DNA of 64,000 nt from Kocuria palustris (GCF_016907795.1 NZ_JAFBCR010000001.1:558001-622000), one strand, 5' to 3'; numbered from the stretch's first letter, positions 10,394 through 20,088 are shown. The notes: generated from the sequence alone by a model not told the origin. Program-made: numbers and translations.

Positions 10394-11357
10394 TCCGCTC
10401 CTGCTGGCCCAGGCGCTCGCGGATCAGCGCCATCGTCGCCGCGGCGCGCGGTCGGCTCCGCATCGGGCGACCAGGCCAGGACCACGGGCTCCACGACGGC
10501 GTCGCGGGCCAGCGGCACAGTCACGATCGGGAGGCCCTCGCGGCTCAGCGGCACGGGCGCGGGCAGGTATTGGATGCTGAAGCCCAGGCCGCGGGCGACC
10601 AGCGAGCGCATGAGCTCGAAGTCGGCGGTGCGGTGGGCGATCGTCGGGCTGAGTCCGAGCCGGCGCAGCTGGGTGAGGGTGGACTGCGCGCTGGGCGGCT
10701 GGTTGAAGAGGATCAGCGGCTCCTCAGCCAGTTCCGACGGCTCGATCTGCTCTCGATCCGCCAGCCGATGGCTGCCGGCGAGTGCGACCATGGGCTGCGC
10801 CAGGAACAGCTGTCGCCGCGGCAGGTCGGGGGGAAGCGCCAGTTCGTAGGCGATCAGCATGTCCAGGGACCCGTCGCGCACCAGCTGGGCGAGCTCGGTT
10901 CCGGAGCCCTCCCGCACGGGCAGCTCCAGCTCCGGATGCCGCTGCGCCAGTGCCGTCCACAGCTCGGGGACCGCGGTGGGTGCGAGCGTGGTGTAGCAGC
11001 CCACGGAGACCGGCCCGCTCAGCGCGTCCCCGCTCAGACCGCGTGGCAGCTCGCCGGCGCGGCGCAGCAGATCGCGCGCGGCCTCCGCCAGCTTGCGGCC
11101 CGAGGCGTGGGCGTGATCCCCCGAGCCCGATGCCGCAGGACCAGGCGCGTCTGCATCCGCCGCTCCAGATCCGTGACCGCCTGCGCCACCGAGTTGGGGC
11201 TCAGGTGCCGAGCCTGGGCGGCCGGGGCGAATCCCCCGTGCTCGGCGGCGGCGACGAAGAGATCCAGCTGGCGCAGGGTGAATCCGGGGTCCATGGACTC
11301 CGAGGCAGCAGGCGGCGTGGCCGCATCGTCGCGGTTGTCGTGCTGGTCAGCGGCCAT
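10386..11357 (-). pseudogene. LysR-type transcriptional regulator, interrupted by two single-base indels
   Basis: ATG at 11357 opens a winged-helix LysR N-terminus ('FTLRQLDLFVAAAEHGGF', 'SVAQAVTDLERRM'). Near 11100 the frame breaks after 'GITPTP'. Moving frame (one base missing) gives 'SGRKLAEAARDLLRRAGELP' and the whole effector-binding domain ('VGCYTTLAPTAVPELW' onwards). Near 10450 one extra base breaks it again. Correcting it gives 'AATMALIRERLGQQERIT' and a TGA at 10388-10386. The corrected gene would be 323 codons plus stop, the normal LysR length, and the 972-base span is still a multiple of three. It is divergent from the flavodoxin gene, its probable target. Confidence 0.8.
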
Positions 11358-11462
11358 AACGCATCTCACCTGCGGAAGATGGACTCTTATTCGCAGTTGA
11401 ACAGTAGTTGAGACGCGCCTCACAGTAGAAGGACACAGCATCCGAGGCCCGCAGAGGACCCC

Positions 11463-12104
11463 ATGGCGACCACAGCTCTTCTCTGGGCCGTCCATCGCGA
11501 CTTCCTGCGCTACATGTCCCGGATCGAGGACGGGCAGGTGGCCGCCGTCGACGGGGCCCAGCAGCTGCCCGACACGGATGCCGCCGCACCGACCCGCGCC
11601 CGGCGTGCATCCCCCGAGGGGCTGCCGATGCTGGGCATCGTGTTCGGCACCGAGTCGGGCAATGCCGAGCTCGTGGCCGAGGAGCTCGGCGCGGCGCTGA
11701 GCGAGCACCTGGACGTCACGGTGCGCGACATCGCCTCCCTGGATCCTCAGGATCCCGCGAGCGCGCTGGAACTCGAGGTGCCCCACCTGATGATCTGCTC
11801 GACCTACGGCGACGGCGAGCTGCCGGTCTCCGCGCGCCCGTTCTGCCAGGCGCTGCGGGAGCAGGCGCCGTCGCTGGAGGGCCTGCGCTACGCGATCTTC
11901 GGGCTGGGCGATCACTCGTACCACGCGACCTACTCGCGCGGCGGCGAGATCCTGGACGAGACGCTGCGGGCCTGCGGGGCCCAGCGCGTGGGCGAGTTCG
12001 GCCGGCACGACGCAGCCGCGGCCATCCCGCCGCACGACGCAGCCCGCGCGTGGGCGCAGGGCGCGGTCGAGGAGCTGACGGGAGTCGCGCAGGCGCTGGG
12101 CTGA
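11463..12104 (+). CDS. Flavodoxin-domain protein with an N-terminal HtaA-like fragment
   Basis: This 213-residue protein has a flavodoxin domain from about residue 56 ('MLGIVFGTESGNAE' as the FMN phosphate loop, then 'ICSTYGDGELP' and 'FGLGDHSYHATYSRGG'). It should bind FMN and carry electrons. The first 35 residues ('LLWAVHRDFLRYMSRIEDG...') resemble the start of an HtaA haem-binding domain, which is normally about 150 residues; here only its beginning is present, joined by an Ala/Arg linker. Adjacent divergent LysR gene suggests regulation by that protein. Confidence 0.75.
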   Translation: MATTALLWAVHRDFLRYMSRIEDGQVAAVDGAQQLPDTDAAAPTRARRASPEGLPMLGIVFGTESGNAELVAEELGAALSEHLDVTVRDIASLDPQDPASALELEVPHLMICSTYGDGELPVSARPFCQALREQAPSLEGLRYAIFGLGDHSYHATYSRGGEILDETLRACGAQRVGEFGRHDAAAAIPPHDAARAWAQGAVEELTGVAQALG

Positions 12105-12146
12105 GGGTGAGAGGATGCTCGCTGTCTCTCGCCCGGAAGGATCCCC

Positions 12147-12698
12147 ATGGCCCCGCGCTCAGCCGTCCCCTCGCCCGCTGCTGCCCCGCGGCCTGCGCAC
12201 CTGCGGGCGGGCGCGATCGCCCTGGTGCTGGTGGGCGGGACGCTGGGCACGGCCGTCCGCGAGGCAGTCTCGCTGGTCCTCGGCACGCCATCGGGATTCC
12301 CGCTGGGCATCCTGGCCGTCAATCTCCTCGGCGCCTTCCTGCTCGGGCTTTTGCTGGAGGCACTGGCCCGCCGCGGCCCTCACGAGGCGCCGCTGAGACA
12401 CCTGCGCCTGCTGCTGGGCACCGGATTCATGGGCGGGTTCACGACCTACAGCACGCTGGCCGTGGACGGGGCGCAGATGCTCGGCTCCGGGGCACCCGCG
12501 CTGGGTGCGGTCTATCTGCTGGGCAGCGTGATCGCCGGCGGCATCGCGGCATGGGCGGGCATCGCTGTGGCCGCGGCGCTGCGGCCTGACGCAGGCGCGG
12601 ACTCCAGCCCTGAGGCCGACTCTGACCTCATGGCCACATCCGACGCGGGCCCCGCAACCCACCCCAGCACCGACCCTCGTTCGGGTGAGGGCCGATGA
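12147..12698 (+). CDS. crcB: Fluoride channel CrcB/Fluc, first subunit
   Basis: This 183-residue membrane protein with four hydrophobic helices has the Fluc signature 'GFMGGFTTYST' and the pore Asn in 'LAVNLLGAF'. It exports fluoride. It is longer than usual because of an N-terminal Ala/Pro stretch and a C-terminal Asp/Ser tail of about 35 residues. Its stop overlaps the start of the second crcB (ATGATG), so the two are expected to be co-made and may form the heterodimeric channel seen in many Gram-positive bacteria. Confidence 0.93.
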   Translation: MAPRSAVPSPAAAPRPAHLRAGAIALVLVGGTLGTAVREAVSLVLGTPSGFPLGILAVNLLGAFLLGLLLEALARRGPHEAPLRHLRLLLGTGFMGGFTTYSTLAVDGAQMLGSGAPALGAVYLLGSVIAGGIAAWAGIAVAAALRPDAGADSSPEADSDLMATSDAGPATHPSTDPRSGEGR

Positions 12699-13087
12699 TG
12701 ACGCCGCTGCTCTCCCTGGCGATCGCCGTGGCCGGCGGCATGGGAGCGGTCTGCCGCTTCGTGCTCGACGGACTGCTGACGTCCCTCTCGGAGGCCGACT
12801 TCCCGTGGCCCACGGTCCTGATCAACATCACGGGCTCGCTGCTGCTGGGCCTGATCACGGGACTCACCGTGAGCGGGCTGCTGCCCGAGGCCTGGCGCCT
12901 CGTGCTCGGCACGGGGTTCCTGGGCGGCTACACCACATTCTCCACGGCCAGCGTGGACACCGTCCGGCTGCTGCAGCGGCGGCGCTGGGCGGCAGGCATC
13001 GTGCACGGGCTGGGGACGCTCGTGATCGCGGTCGGTGCGGCAGGACTCGGGCTGGGCCTGAGCCTGTGGCTCGGGCCAGCGGCCTGA
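12695..13087 (+). CDS. crcB: Fluoride channel CrcB/Fluc, second subunit
   Basis: This 130-residue, four-helix Fluc protein has 'GGMGAVCRFVLD' at the start, 'INITGSLLLG' (pore Asn) and 'GFLGGYTTFST'. Length is normal for the family. It overlaps the upstream crcB by four bases. No fluoride riboswitch is evident in the 42-base gap before the first crcB. Confidence 0.95.
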   Translation: MMTPLLSLAIAVAGGMGAVCRFVLDGLLTSLSEADFPWPTVLINITGSLLLGLITGLTVSGLLPEAWRLVLGTGFLGGYTTFSTASVDTVRLLQRRRWAAGIVHGLGTLVIAVGAAGLGLGLSLWLGPAA

Positions 13088-13153
13088 CACCGGCCTCAGC
13101 CGGTCCCAGGCGGCTTCCCCACTCAGCCGGGAGGGCCGGTCCGGCCACCCCGC

Positions 13154-14674
13154 TCAGTCAGCCGCGCCCGTTCGGTCTCCCCTCTCAGCAGCCCGGTCTG
13201 CTCCCCGCTCAGCCGCCCGCGACAGGATGTTGCGCGCCATGGACGGGAAGATGAACCCGTGGAACGGGTACACGCCCCACCAGTAGGCCTTGCCTGCCGC
13301 TCCCTGCGGGAAGAAGATCGCGCGCTGGCGGTACTCTGTGCCCCCTCCGTGCTCAGGCACCGCGGACAGCTCGAGCCAGGCCTGTCCCGGGGCCTTCATC
13401 TCGGCGTGCAGCAGCAGGGTACGGGTACCGTCGGGCCCGGTGGTGATCGACTCCACGCGCCACCAGTCCACGGCCTCGCCCACGACCAGGCGGTCGCGGC
13501 TGCGCCGGCCCCGAGCCAGTCCCACTCCCCCGGCCAGCTTGTCCATGACCCCGCGCACCGACCAGGCCAGCGGCCACGAGTACCAGCCGTTGTCCGCGCC
13601 GATCGCCTGGATCACGGCCCAGACGTCGTCCGGTGAGGCCGAGCCGGAGCGGCTGCGTTCATCCACATAGACCCTGCGCCCCGCCCAGTCCGGATCCGAG
13701 GGCAGCGGGTCCGAGGGCGGAGTGTTGGCCGCAGAGGCCCAGGTGGTCTCGACCTCGTCGGCTGCCAGTTTGCCCAACGCCAGGCGCACGGCCCGGCGGT
13801 AGCCCGTGAGCCCGTCGGCCGGCGGGGCGATGTACTGATCGATGTCGTGGTCATCCGTCACGGCGTCGTGCTGCAGGGACTGCACCAGCGGCACCGCCAG
13901 CGGGCGCGGGATCGGCGTGGTGAGCGCGACCCACCAGCCGGCCAGCCGGGGCGCGGGGATCGGCAGGGCGTAGACCCGGCGCTGGGCCAGACCGGCCTCG
14001 TGCGCGTAGCCGTACATGATCGCCCCGTAGGTCAGGACCTCGCGCGAGCCGATACCGAAGCGGCGGTTGGTGCCCTCCGGGATCTCGGGGGCGTGGACCA
14101 GGTAGTGCAGCAGGTCCCGCACCGCGATGGGCTCGATCCGGCGCAGCACCCAGCTGGGCGCCGGCATGACCGGCAGGTTCTCGGTGAGGTGGCGGATCAT
14201 CTCGAACGATGCCGAGCCGGAGCCGATCACCACGCCGGCCTCGAAGACCACCGCGGGGACGTCGCCCGCCAGCAGCGCATCGCCTACCGCGGTGCGCGAG
14301 CGCATGTGCGGGGAGAGCTCCACGCCCTCCGGGTGCAGCCCTCCCAGGTAGACGATCCGACGCACTCCGGCCCGGGCGGTGGCGGCTGCGACCGTGCGCG
14401 CCATGGCCAGCTCCGTCGCCTCGAAGTCCGAGCCCGAGGACATCGAGTGCACCAGGTAGTAGAAGGTCTCCACGCCGCGGGAGGCCCTCTCCACGGTCTC
14501 GGCGTCGCCCAGATCGCCCTGGACCACCTCTACGTCCTGGCGCCACGGCACCCCCTCAAGGCGCTGCGGCGAGCGCACGAGCACCCGCACCGCATAGCCG
14601 GCCTCCAGCAGGCGCGGCACCAGGCGCCCGCCCACATAGCCGGTGGATCCAGTGACGAGCACGCGATGAGTCAT
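13154..14674 (-). CDS. NAD(P)-binding SDR-type protein with C-terminal DUF2867
   Basis: This 506-residue protein has an atypical/extended SDR N-terminal half with the dinucleotide motif 'VTGSTGYVGGRLV' (7-19) and 'VQGDLGDAETVERA' downstream. The C-terminal ~170 residues are of DUF2867 type ('DDVWAVIQAIGADNGWYSW', 'WRVESI', 'LELSAVPEHGGGTEYRQRAIFFP', 'YPFHGFIFPSMARNI'). ATG at 14674 is chosen since it opens on the first beta strand. This fused architecture is common in Actinobacteria; the reaction is not known. Confidence 0.88.
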   Translation of the reverse strand: MTHRVLVTGSTGYVGGRLVPRLLEAGYAVRVLVRSPQRLEGVPWRQDVEVVQGDLGDAETVERASRGVETFYYLVHSMSSGSDFEATELAMARTVAAATARAGVRRIVYLGGLHPEGVELSPHMRSRTAVGDALLAGDVPAVVFEAGVVIGSGSASFEMIRHLTENLPVMPAPSWVLRRIEPIAVRDLLHYLVHAPEIPEGTNRRFGIGSREVLTYGAIMYGYAHEAGLAQRRVYALPIPAPRLAGWWVALTTPIPRPLAVPLVQSLQHDAVTDDHDIDQYIAPPADGLTGYRRAVRLALGKLAADEVETTWASAANTPPSDPLPSDPDWAGRRVYVDERSRSGSASPDDVWAVIQAIGADNGWYSWPLAWSVRGVMDKLAGGVGLARGRRSRDRLVVGEAVDWWRVESITTGPDGTRTLLLHAEMKAPGQAWLELSAVPEHGGGTEYRQRAIFFPQGAAGKAYWWGVYPFHGFIFPSMARNILSRAAERGADRAAERGDRTGAAD

Positions 14675-14751
14675 GCACCACACACTACGCCGGAGCACCG
14701 ACGACGCATGCGCCGCAGCCCGAGTCGTCCCCGAACGATAGGGTCCCGTGC

Positions 14752-16101
14752 ATGCAACAAAACCCTCAGGCCACTGACGATCTGGCCATGCGCCTGGGCG
14801 AGGCCCTGATCCGCTCCGGCGCCAGCTCGGCGAGCACCACCTCGTCCCTGCTGGCGCTCTACCGCAGCTCCGAGCTGCATGACGTCTCCGTGGCGATCAC
14901 CATGGGCCAGATCACCATCAGTCGGCCGGGACAGGATGGAGCAGCCCCGAGCACGCGCGTCCACGAGACGGCCGCCGGGACGCTCGACATCCATCTGCGC
15001 TCCCAGGCCAATCGGATCCTCGAGGACGCGGTCCTGGGGAATCTGGAGGCGACACAGGCTCTCGAGGCCCTGGACGAGCTCGAGACGCAGCGCAGCCTGG
15101 CGTCGCACTGGCCCTCCGCCCTCGGCTTCAGCGCGATTGGCGTGGGGTTCAGCATGATCCTCGGAGGAAACGGCATCACGACGATCGCGGCGGGACTCCT
15201 GGCCGTCGTCGTCTATGCCTCCTTCGCCGCCCTGGAGCACCTGCGCGCCCCAGGGATCTTCAGCCTGGGCGCCGGCGGCCTGATGGCAGTGGCCGGGGCC
15301 AGCGGGCTCGCCGCCGTCGTCGACGGCGCGCAGACGGCGGTGTGCATCGTCGCGGCCCTGGCCGCCTGGCTGGCAGGCGTCGCGGCCTACGGCGCTGTCC
15401 AGGACGTCATCACCGGCTGGTACCTCTCCGCGACCGGGCGGCTCATGGACGTGCTGACACGCACTGCGGGCCTGGTGTTCGGCGTGGCGCTGGGAATCCA
15501 TCTGCTCGAGCCGCTGCTGGGCCGGGACCCCGGCTTCCTGGAGACGCTGCAGACCGACGGCTCACGCTGGGTCCCCTCCATCGTGGGCGCGGTGCTCGTC
15601 TCCAGCGGCTTCGCGTTCTCGGCGGGCGGGCGCGGTCGAGTGCTGGCCTCTCTCGCGGTGTTCGGCGGACTGGTCCAGGTGGGCGTGCTCAGCCTGGGCG
15701 AAATGGGCGTCAGCTCCTATGCGGCAACGCTGGCGGCGTCGGTGATCACTGGGGGCATGTGCGTGGTGCTGACTCGAGCGCTGGGCGTCTCCTCGAACGC
15801 GAGCATGACCGTGGTGCTGCTGCCCTTGTTCCCCGGCATGTACGTCTACCAGGGGGTGCTCGGGATCATCTTCTCCGTCGAAGGCGCCGCGGACGCCCTG
15901 CTGCAGGGCGCCATCACGGCCTTCTGCCTGTCCGTGGGAGGCCTGCTCGGACAGTACCTGGCCTCGGAGGCACTGTGGGCCACTCGCGCCCGCCAGTTCG
16001 CCAGGGCCCACCCCGGGCGCACCTTCCGCAAGGAGATGCCGGTGGAGCAGAACGCCCGCGACATCATGGTGCCGGTCTTCTCCCGGCCGTTCTCCCAGTA
16101 G
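14752..16101 (+). CDS. Threonine/serine exporter family protein (ThrE), copy 1
   Basis: This 449-residue protein has the ThrE layout. The N-terminal cytosolic domain contains 'LGEALIRSGASSASTT' and 'MGQITISRPG'. About ten membrane helices follow from residue ~120, in two blocks corresponding to the ThrE and ThrE_2 families ('VQDVITGWYLSATGRLMD' between them). It exports threonine and serine in Corynebacterium. A close paralogue follows 272 bases downstream in the same direction. The ATG at 14752 is close to the end of the divergent SDR gene. Confidence 0.88.
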   Translation: MQQNPQATDDLAMRLGEALIRSGASSASTTSSLLALYRSSELHDVSVAITMGQITISRPGQDGAAPSTRVHETAAGTLDIHLRSQANRILEDAVLGNLEATQALEALDELETQRSLASHWPSALGFSAIGVGFSMILGGNGITTIAAGLLAVVVYASFAALEHLRAPGIFSLGAGGLMAVAGASGLAAVVDGAQTAVCIVAALAAWLAGVAAYGAVQDVITGWYLSATGRLMDVLTRTAGLVFGVALGIHLLEPLLGRDPGFLETLQTDGSRWVPSIVGAVLVSSGFAFSAGGRGRVLASLAVFGGLVQVGVLSLGEMGVSSYAATLAASVITGGMCVVLTRALGVSSNASMTVVLLPLFPGMYVYQGVLGIIFSVEGAADALLQGAITAFCLSVGGLLGQYLASEALWATRARQFARAHPGRTFRKEMPVEQNARDIMVPVFSRPFSQ

Positions 16102-16373
16102 GTCTCCTGGGCCATGAGGCCCTCTTCACGGATGGGGCGCTGAGGCGCGGCCTCTCCGCCTGATCCCACGCCCCACCAACCCCAATGCCTATGTGGTTGT
16201 TTGCGCACGAGGAGGCACATCGCGCATCGGCGCACGTAGGCCCGGGCTAGCGCGACAGGCGGGGCGTCGTCAGGAGCGGGAAAGGCGCAGTCCAGACGAT
16301 TCACACTCCGCCCGCCGGTGCTGAGCACCGCTGGCCCAGCCCCTGCGCCGGGGGCGTCGCTAGCGTCCTGGCC
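16102..16373. other. Gap between the two ThrE-type genes
   Basis: No gene or clear terminator is seen. The base before the second thrE start lacks an obvious purine-rich ribosome site, so a leaderless transcript is possible. Confidence 0.35.
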
Positions 16374-17738
16374 ATGCCTTCACGAGACGACGACGCCTTC
16401 CGCCTGGCCGTGCTGCTGGGCGAGGCGCTGATCCGCGGCGGGGCCAGCTCCGCCGCCACGACCACGTGCCTGCAGCGTGCACTGCGCAGCGCCGGAGTGG
16501 ATGACGCCACCGTCGGGGTGACCATGGGCCAGATCATTCTCAGCCGCCCCGGTCGCGGCACGAGTGCTGCGATCACCCACGTCTCCGAGGCGCCGCCGGG
16601 CTCCCTTGACCTCGAGCTGCGTCGGCGCATCACGGCCATGCTCGACGACCTCGCCCAGGGCCGGCGCACTGTGCGCGAGTGCCTGACCGAGCTCGAGTCC
16701 CGGGAGGCCGGCGGCTCCGGCAGCGCTCAGCACACCGGTGCCCGGCATGCGATCCCCGCAGCCGGGCTCAGCCTCCTGGGCGTGGGGTTCTGCCTGCTCA
16801 TGGGCGGCACCGCGGCCACGGCGCTGTGCGCCGGGGTGCTGTCGGTGGCCGCCTATGCCGCCTACGCCGCGATGCAGCACCTGCGCTCCCCCGGCATCTT
16901 CTCCCTGGCCGCCGCGGGGCTCACCGCAGTGCTCGGGGCCACCGCCGCGACCGCTGTGATCGACGACGCCCAGACAGCCCTGTGCATCGTGGCCGCACTG
17001 GCGGCGTGGCTGGCCGGGATCACCGCCTACGGTGCGGCCCAGGACATGATCACCGGCTGGTACCTCTCCGCCGCCGGACGCGTCATGGACATCGCCTCGC
17101 GCACCGCCGGGCTCGTGGCCGGCGTGGCGCTGGGGATCCATCTGATGGCGCCGTTCGTCGGGGAGTCGGTGGCCTACATCGAGGCTCTGCGCCCCGACGG
17201 CCTCTCCTGGGCCACCGCCATCACCGGCGCCGTGCTGGTATCCGGCGGCTACGGGCTGGCCAGCAGCGGGCGAGGAATCCGCTTGGTCGCGCTCGCGGCG
17301 CTCGGCGGCCTCGTGCAGGTGCTCGTGCTGATCGCTCAAGCGGTCGGGCTGAGCTCCTTCGTGGCGATCCTGGCCGCCGCTGTGGTGGTGGGGGCGATCT
17401 GCGTGCGCGCCGCTCCTTCACTGGGGCTGCCGTCGAACGCGTCCATGATGATCGCGCTGCTGCCGCTGTTCCCGGGGTCGTACATCTACCAGGGGATGCT
17501 CGGCACGATCTTCGGCGTGGACGGCTCCGGGGACCAGCTGATCTCCGGAGCCGTCACCGCCTTGTGCCTGTCCATGGGCGGGCTGCTCGGCCAGTTCCTG
17601 GCCTCGCGCTCCCTGACCGCCGCCCGAGCGCTCGGGCTCGACGATCACCCCGACGACGACCCGCATGACGATCCCGCCGGTGCCCGCCTCGAGGCGCGTC
17701 AGCTTCCCGCGGACACCCTGCAGCACGTGCGGCTGTGA
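16374..17738 (+). CDS. Threonine/serine exporter family protein (ThrE), copy 2
   Basis: This 454-residue paralogue of the preceding gene aligns by eye over nearly its whole length ('LGEALIRGGASSAATTTCL', 'MGQIILSRPG', 'QDMITGWYLSAAGRVMDI', 'LGLPSNASMMIALLPLFPG'). The two therefore arose by tandem duplication. The C-terminal 40 residues are hydrophilic (Asp/His-rich) and differ from copy 1. The most likely role is export of small hydroxy amino acids or a related substrate. The ATG at 16374 has no strong ribosome site. Confidence 0.88.
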   Translation: MPSRDDDAFRLAVLLGEALIRGGASSAATTTCLQRALRSAGVDDATVGVTMGQIILSRPGRGTSAAITHVSEAPPGSLDLELRRRITAMLDDLAQGRRTVRECLTELESREAGGSGSAQHTGARHAIPAAGLSLLGVGFCLLMGGTAATALCAGVLSVAAYAAYAAMQHLRSPGIFSLAAAGLTAVLGATAATAVIDDAQTALCIVAALAAWLAGITAYGAAQDMITGWYLSAAGRVMDIASRTAGLVAGVALGIHLMAPFVGESVAYIEALRPDGLSWATAITGAVLVSGGYGLASSGRGIRLVALAALGGLVQVLVLIAQAVGLSSFVAILAAAVVVGAICVRAAPSLGLPSNASMMIALLPLFPGSYIYQGMLGTIFGVDGSGDQLISGAVTALCLSMGGLLGQFLASRSLTAARALGLDDHPDDDPHDDPAGARLEARQLPADTLQHVRL

Positions 17739-17763
17739 GGCCTCACCGCGAGCGCACGGCCCC

Positions 17764-18966
17764 TCACCGGCTCAGCAGCAGGGCATCACCCTGTCCGCCG
17801 CCGCCGCACAGGGACACCGCAGCCTTGCCTTCGCCACGTCGGCTCAGCTCGTAGGCGGCCGTCAGCGCCAGGCGAGCGCCCGAGGCGCCGATGGGGTGGC
17901 CCAGGGCGATCGCCCCGCCGTGGATGTTGGTCTTCTCGAGCGGGTAGTCGAGATCTGCCAGCGATTGGCACACGACGGCGCCGAAGGCCTCGTTGATCTC
18001 GATGAAGTCCAGCTCCTCTGCGGTCCACCCGGCCTTGGACAGCGCGGCCTTGATGGCGTTCGACGGCTGGGAATGCAGCGAGGTATCCGGTCCGGCCACC
18101 TGCCCGGCCCCGGAGATCGAGGCCAGGATCTGCAGTCCGTGCTCCTCCGCGTAGGCCCGCGAGGTCACGATCACCGCGGCAGCACCATCCGTCAGCGGCG
18201 AGGAGTTGCCGGCGGTGACGGAGGCGTCGTCGTCCTTCGAGAAGGCCGGTCGCAGCTTGCCCAGCGACTCGGCGGTGGCATCGGCGCGCACGCCCTCGTC
18301 GGCGCTCACCTTGACCGGATCACCCTTGCGCTGCGGGATCTCGGTGGGGACGATCTCGTCGGCGAAGATCCCGTCCTCCTGAGCGGCAGCTGCCCGCTGG
18401 TGCGAGGCTGCCGCAGCCTGATCCTGCTCGGCACGCTTGAGGCTGCGTTGCACGTTGCCCTGCTCGGTCAGCAGCCCCATGGACTCGCCGGTGTCGGCGT
18501 CGGTGAGGCCGTCGTGGGCCACGGAGTCCAGCAGCCCCACGGTCCCGTACTTGTGCCCGGTGCGAGAGCCCGGCAGCAGGTGCGGAGCGTTGGTCATGGA
18601 CTCCTGGCCGCCGGCGACCACCACCGAGGCCTCCCCCAGACGCACCAGGCGGGCGGCGTCGATGATCGCGGCCAGCCCCGAGAGGCAGACCTTGTTGATG
18701 GTCATGGCGGGCACGTCCCGGCCGATGCCCGCGGCGATCGCGGACTGGCGCGCCGGATTCTGACCGGCGCCGGCCTGGACGACCTGGCCCATGAGCACCG
18801 TGTCCACGGACGCGGCCCCTACCCCGGAACGCTCCAGCGCCCCGCGGATCGCGGAGGTCCCGAGCTCGACGGCGCTCAGCGAAGCCTGTGCCCCGAGCAG
18901 CCGGGTGAACGGCGTGCGAGCGCCTCCGACGATGACGGGGTCGGTGGTGGCGGGTGCGGCGGTCAT
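17764..18966 (-). CDS. Acetyl-CoA C-acetyltransferase (thiolase)
   Basis: This 400-residue thiolase II family enzyme makes or cleaves acetoacetyl-CoA. The nucleophilic cysteine is Cys94 in '[10 protein letters not shown]'; the second half has '[10 protein letters not shown]' (NEAF box), '[11 protein letters not shown]' (catalytic His) and the final 'CGGGGQGDA' (second Cys). ATG at 18966 follows GGAGACC and starts the protein just before '[10 protein letters not shown]'. It converges with thrE copy 2 and is divergent from the ornithine-cyclodeaminase-like gene. Confidence 0.95.
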   Translation of the reverse strand: MTAAPATTDPVIVGGARTPFTRLLGAQASLSAVELGTSAIRGALERSGVGAASVDTVLMGQVVQAGAGQNPARQSAIAAGIGRDVPAMTINKVCLSGLAAIIDAARLVRLGEASVVVAGGQESMTNAPHLLPGSRTGHKYGTVGLLDSVAHDGLTDADTGESMGLLTEQGNVQRSLKRAEQDQAAAASHQRAAAAQEDGIFADEIVPTEIPQRKGDPVKVSADEGVRADATAESLGKLRPAFSKDDDASVTAGNSSPLTDGAAAVIVTSRAYAEEHGLQILASISGAGQVAGPDTSLHSQPSNAIKAALSKAGWTAEELDFIEINEAFGAVVCQSLADLDYPLEKTNIHGGAIALGHPIGASGARLALTAAYELSRRGEGKAAVSLCGGGGQGDALLLSR

Positions 18967-19103
18967 GGGGAGGTCTCCTTCTGCTGTGATTCCTCTCACC
19001 ATTGTGGATCGAGGGTCCGACAGCTCAAGCCCTACCGACTCAAGTCCAGTGAACGCCCGTAGCGTTCCTCGAAGCACCCACCCCGCAGCGAAGGAGCCTG
19101 ACC

Positions 19104-20027
19104 ATGAGCGACACCCAGCCCGAGTGGTTCACCGCCCAGCAGATCGCGCAGCGCATCTCCCCCGATCGCGCCCGTCGCCTGATCCGGCAGGCGATCCTCG
19201 ACGGCTTCGACCCCTCCGAGGATCCGCACCGCATCGGCGTCCCGGCCGGGCCCGGGCACGTGCTGCGGATGCCCTCGACGCTCACGCGGTGGACGGGCGT
19301 GAAGGTCGCCACCGTCTCCCCCGAAAACGCGCAGCTCGGCCTGCCGCGCATCCAGGCGACCTACCTCCTGATGGACACCCGCACCCTTACGCCCACGGCC
19401 CTGCTCGATGGTGCTGCGCTGACCACTCTGCGCACCCCGGCCGTCTCGGCTGCCGTCGCCGAGGACCTCGCTCCGGCCGAGGCGAAGCATCTGGTGGTGT
19501 TCGGCACCGGCCCGCAGGCCGAGGCGCACGTGCACGCCATGCTGGCGATCCGCCCGCTCGAGCGCGTCACGATCGTGGGGCGGAGCCCGGAGAAGGTCGA
19601 GCGGCTGGTCTCCGGGCTGCAGCAGATCGGTCCGCAGGTCGTCGCCGGCACCGCCGATGCGGTGGCCGAGGCGGAGATCGTCGTGTGCGCCACCTCCGCT
19701 GCCGAGCCACTGTTCGACGGCTCCCTGGTTCCCGATGGCGCCTGCGTGATCGCCATGGGCTCTCACGAACCGGATCGCCGCGAGCTGGACGCCGCGCTGA
19801 TGGGGCGCTCGCTGGTCGTCGTCGAGGATCCGGCGGCGGCACTGCGCGAGGCCGGCGATGTGGTCATGGCGATCGACGACGGCGCCCTGGCCGAGGCCGA
19901 CCTGATCCCGCTGCGTGCCTCTATCACCGGCGAGGTCGCACGGCGCGACGAGCGCCCCAACGTCTTCAAGGGCATGGGCATGTCCTGGCAGGACCTGGCC
20001 GTCGCCGTCGGGGTGCTGGAGGACTGA
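19104..20027 (+). CDS. Ornithine cyclodeaminase/mu-crystallin family protein
   Basis: This 307-residue protein has the NAD-binding Rossmann motif 'VVFGTGPQAEAHVHAM' and the mu-crystallin-type N-terminal dimerisation part ('GVKVATVSPENA', 'MDTRTLTPTALLDGAALTTLRT'). Members include ornithine cyclodeaminase, alanine dehydrogenase and ketimine reductases; specificity cannot be chosen from sequence. A ribosome site (AAGGAG) lies before ATG 19104. A hairpin after the stop ends the transcript. Confidence 0.88.
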   Translation: MSDTQPEWFTAQQIAQRISPDRARRLIRQAILDGFDPSEDPHRIGVPAGPGHVLRMPSTLTRWTGVKVATVSPENAQLGLPRIQATYLLMDTRTLTPTALLDGAALTTLRTPAVSAAVAEDLAPAEAKHLVVFGTGPQAEAHVHAMLAIRPLERVTIVGRSPEKVERLVSGLQQIGPQVVAGTADAVAEAEIVVCATSAAEPLFDGSLVPDGACVIAMGSHEPDRRELDAALMGRSLVVVEDPAAALREAGDVVMAIDDGALAEADLIPLRASITGEVARRDERPNVFKGMGMSWQDLAVAVGVLED

Positions 20028-20045
20028 GAGCTCAGCGAAGAACGG

Positions 20046-20070
20046 GGCGTGCACCGCTGAAGTGCACGCC
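20046..20070. terminator. Bidirectional hairpin terminator candidate
   Basis: A perfect 9-bp stem (GGCGTGCAC with GTGCACGCC) around a 7-base loop lies between the convergent ends of the cyclodeaminase-like gene (stop at 20027) and the symporter gene (stop at 20089). There is no U tract, as is common in high-GC Actinobacteria. Confidence 0.7.
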
Positions 20071-20088
20071 GCGCCGTCGTCGGGCTGA

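Noticed and set aside
12105-12146. Possible fluoride riboswitch before the two crcB genes
   Set aside because: The gap is only 42 bases and shows no crcB-motif pseudoknot pattern.
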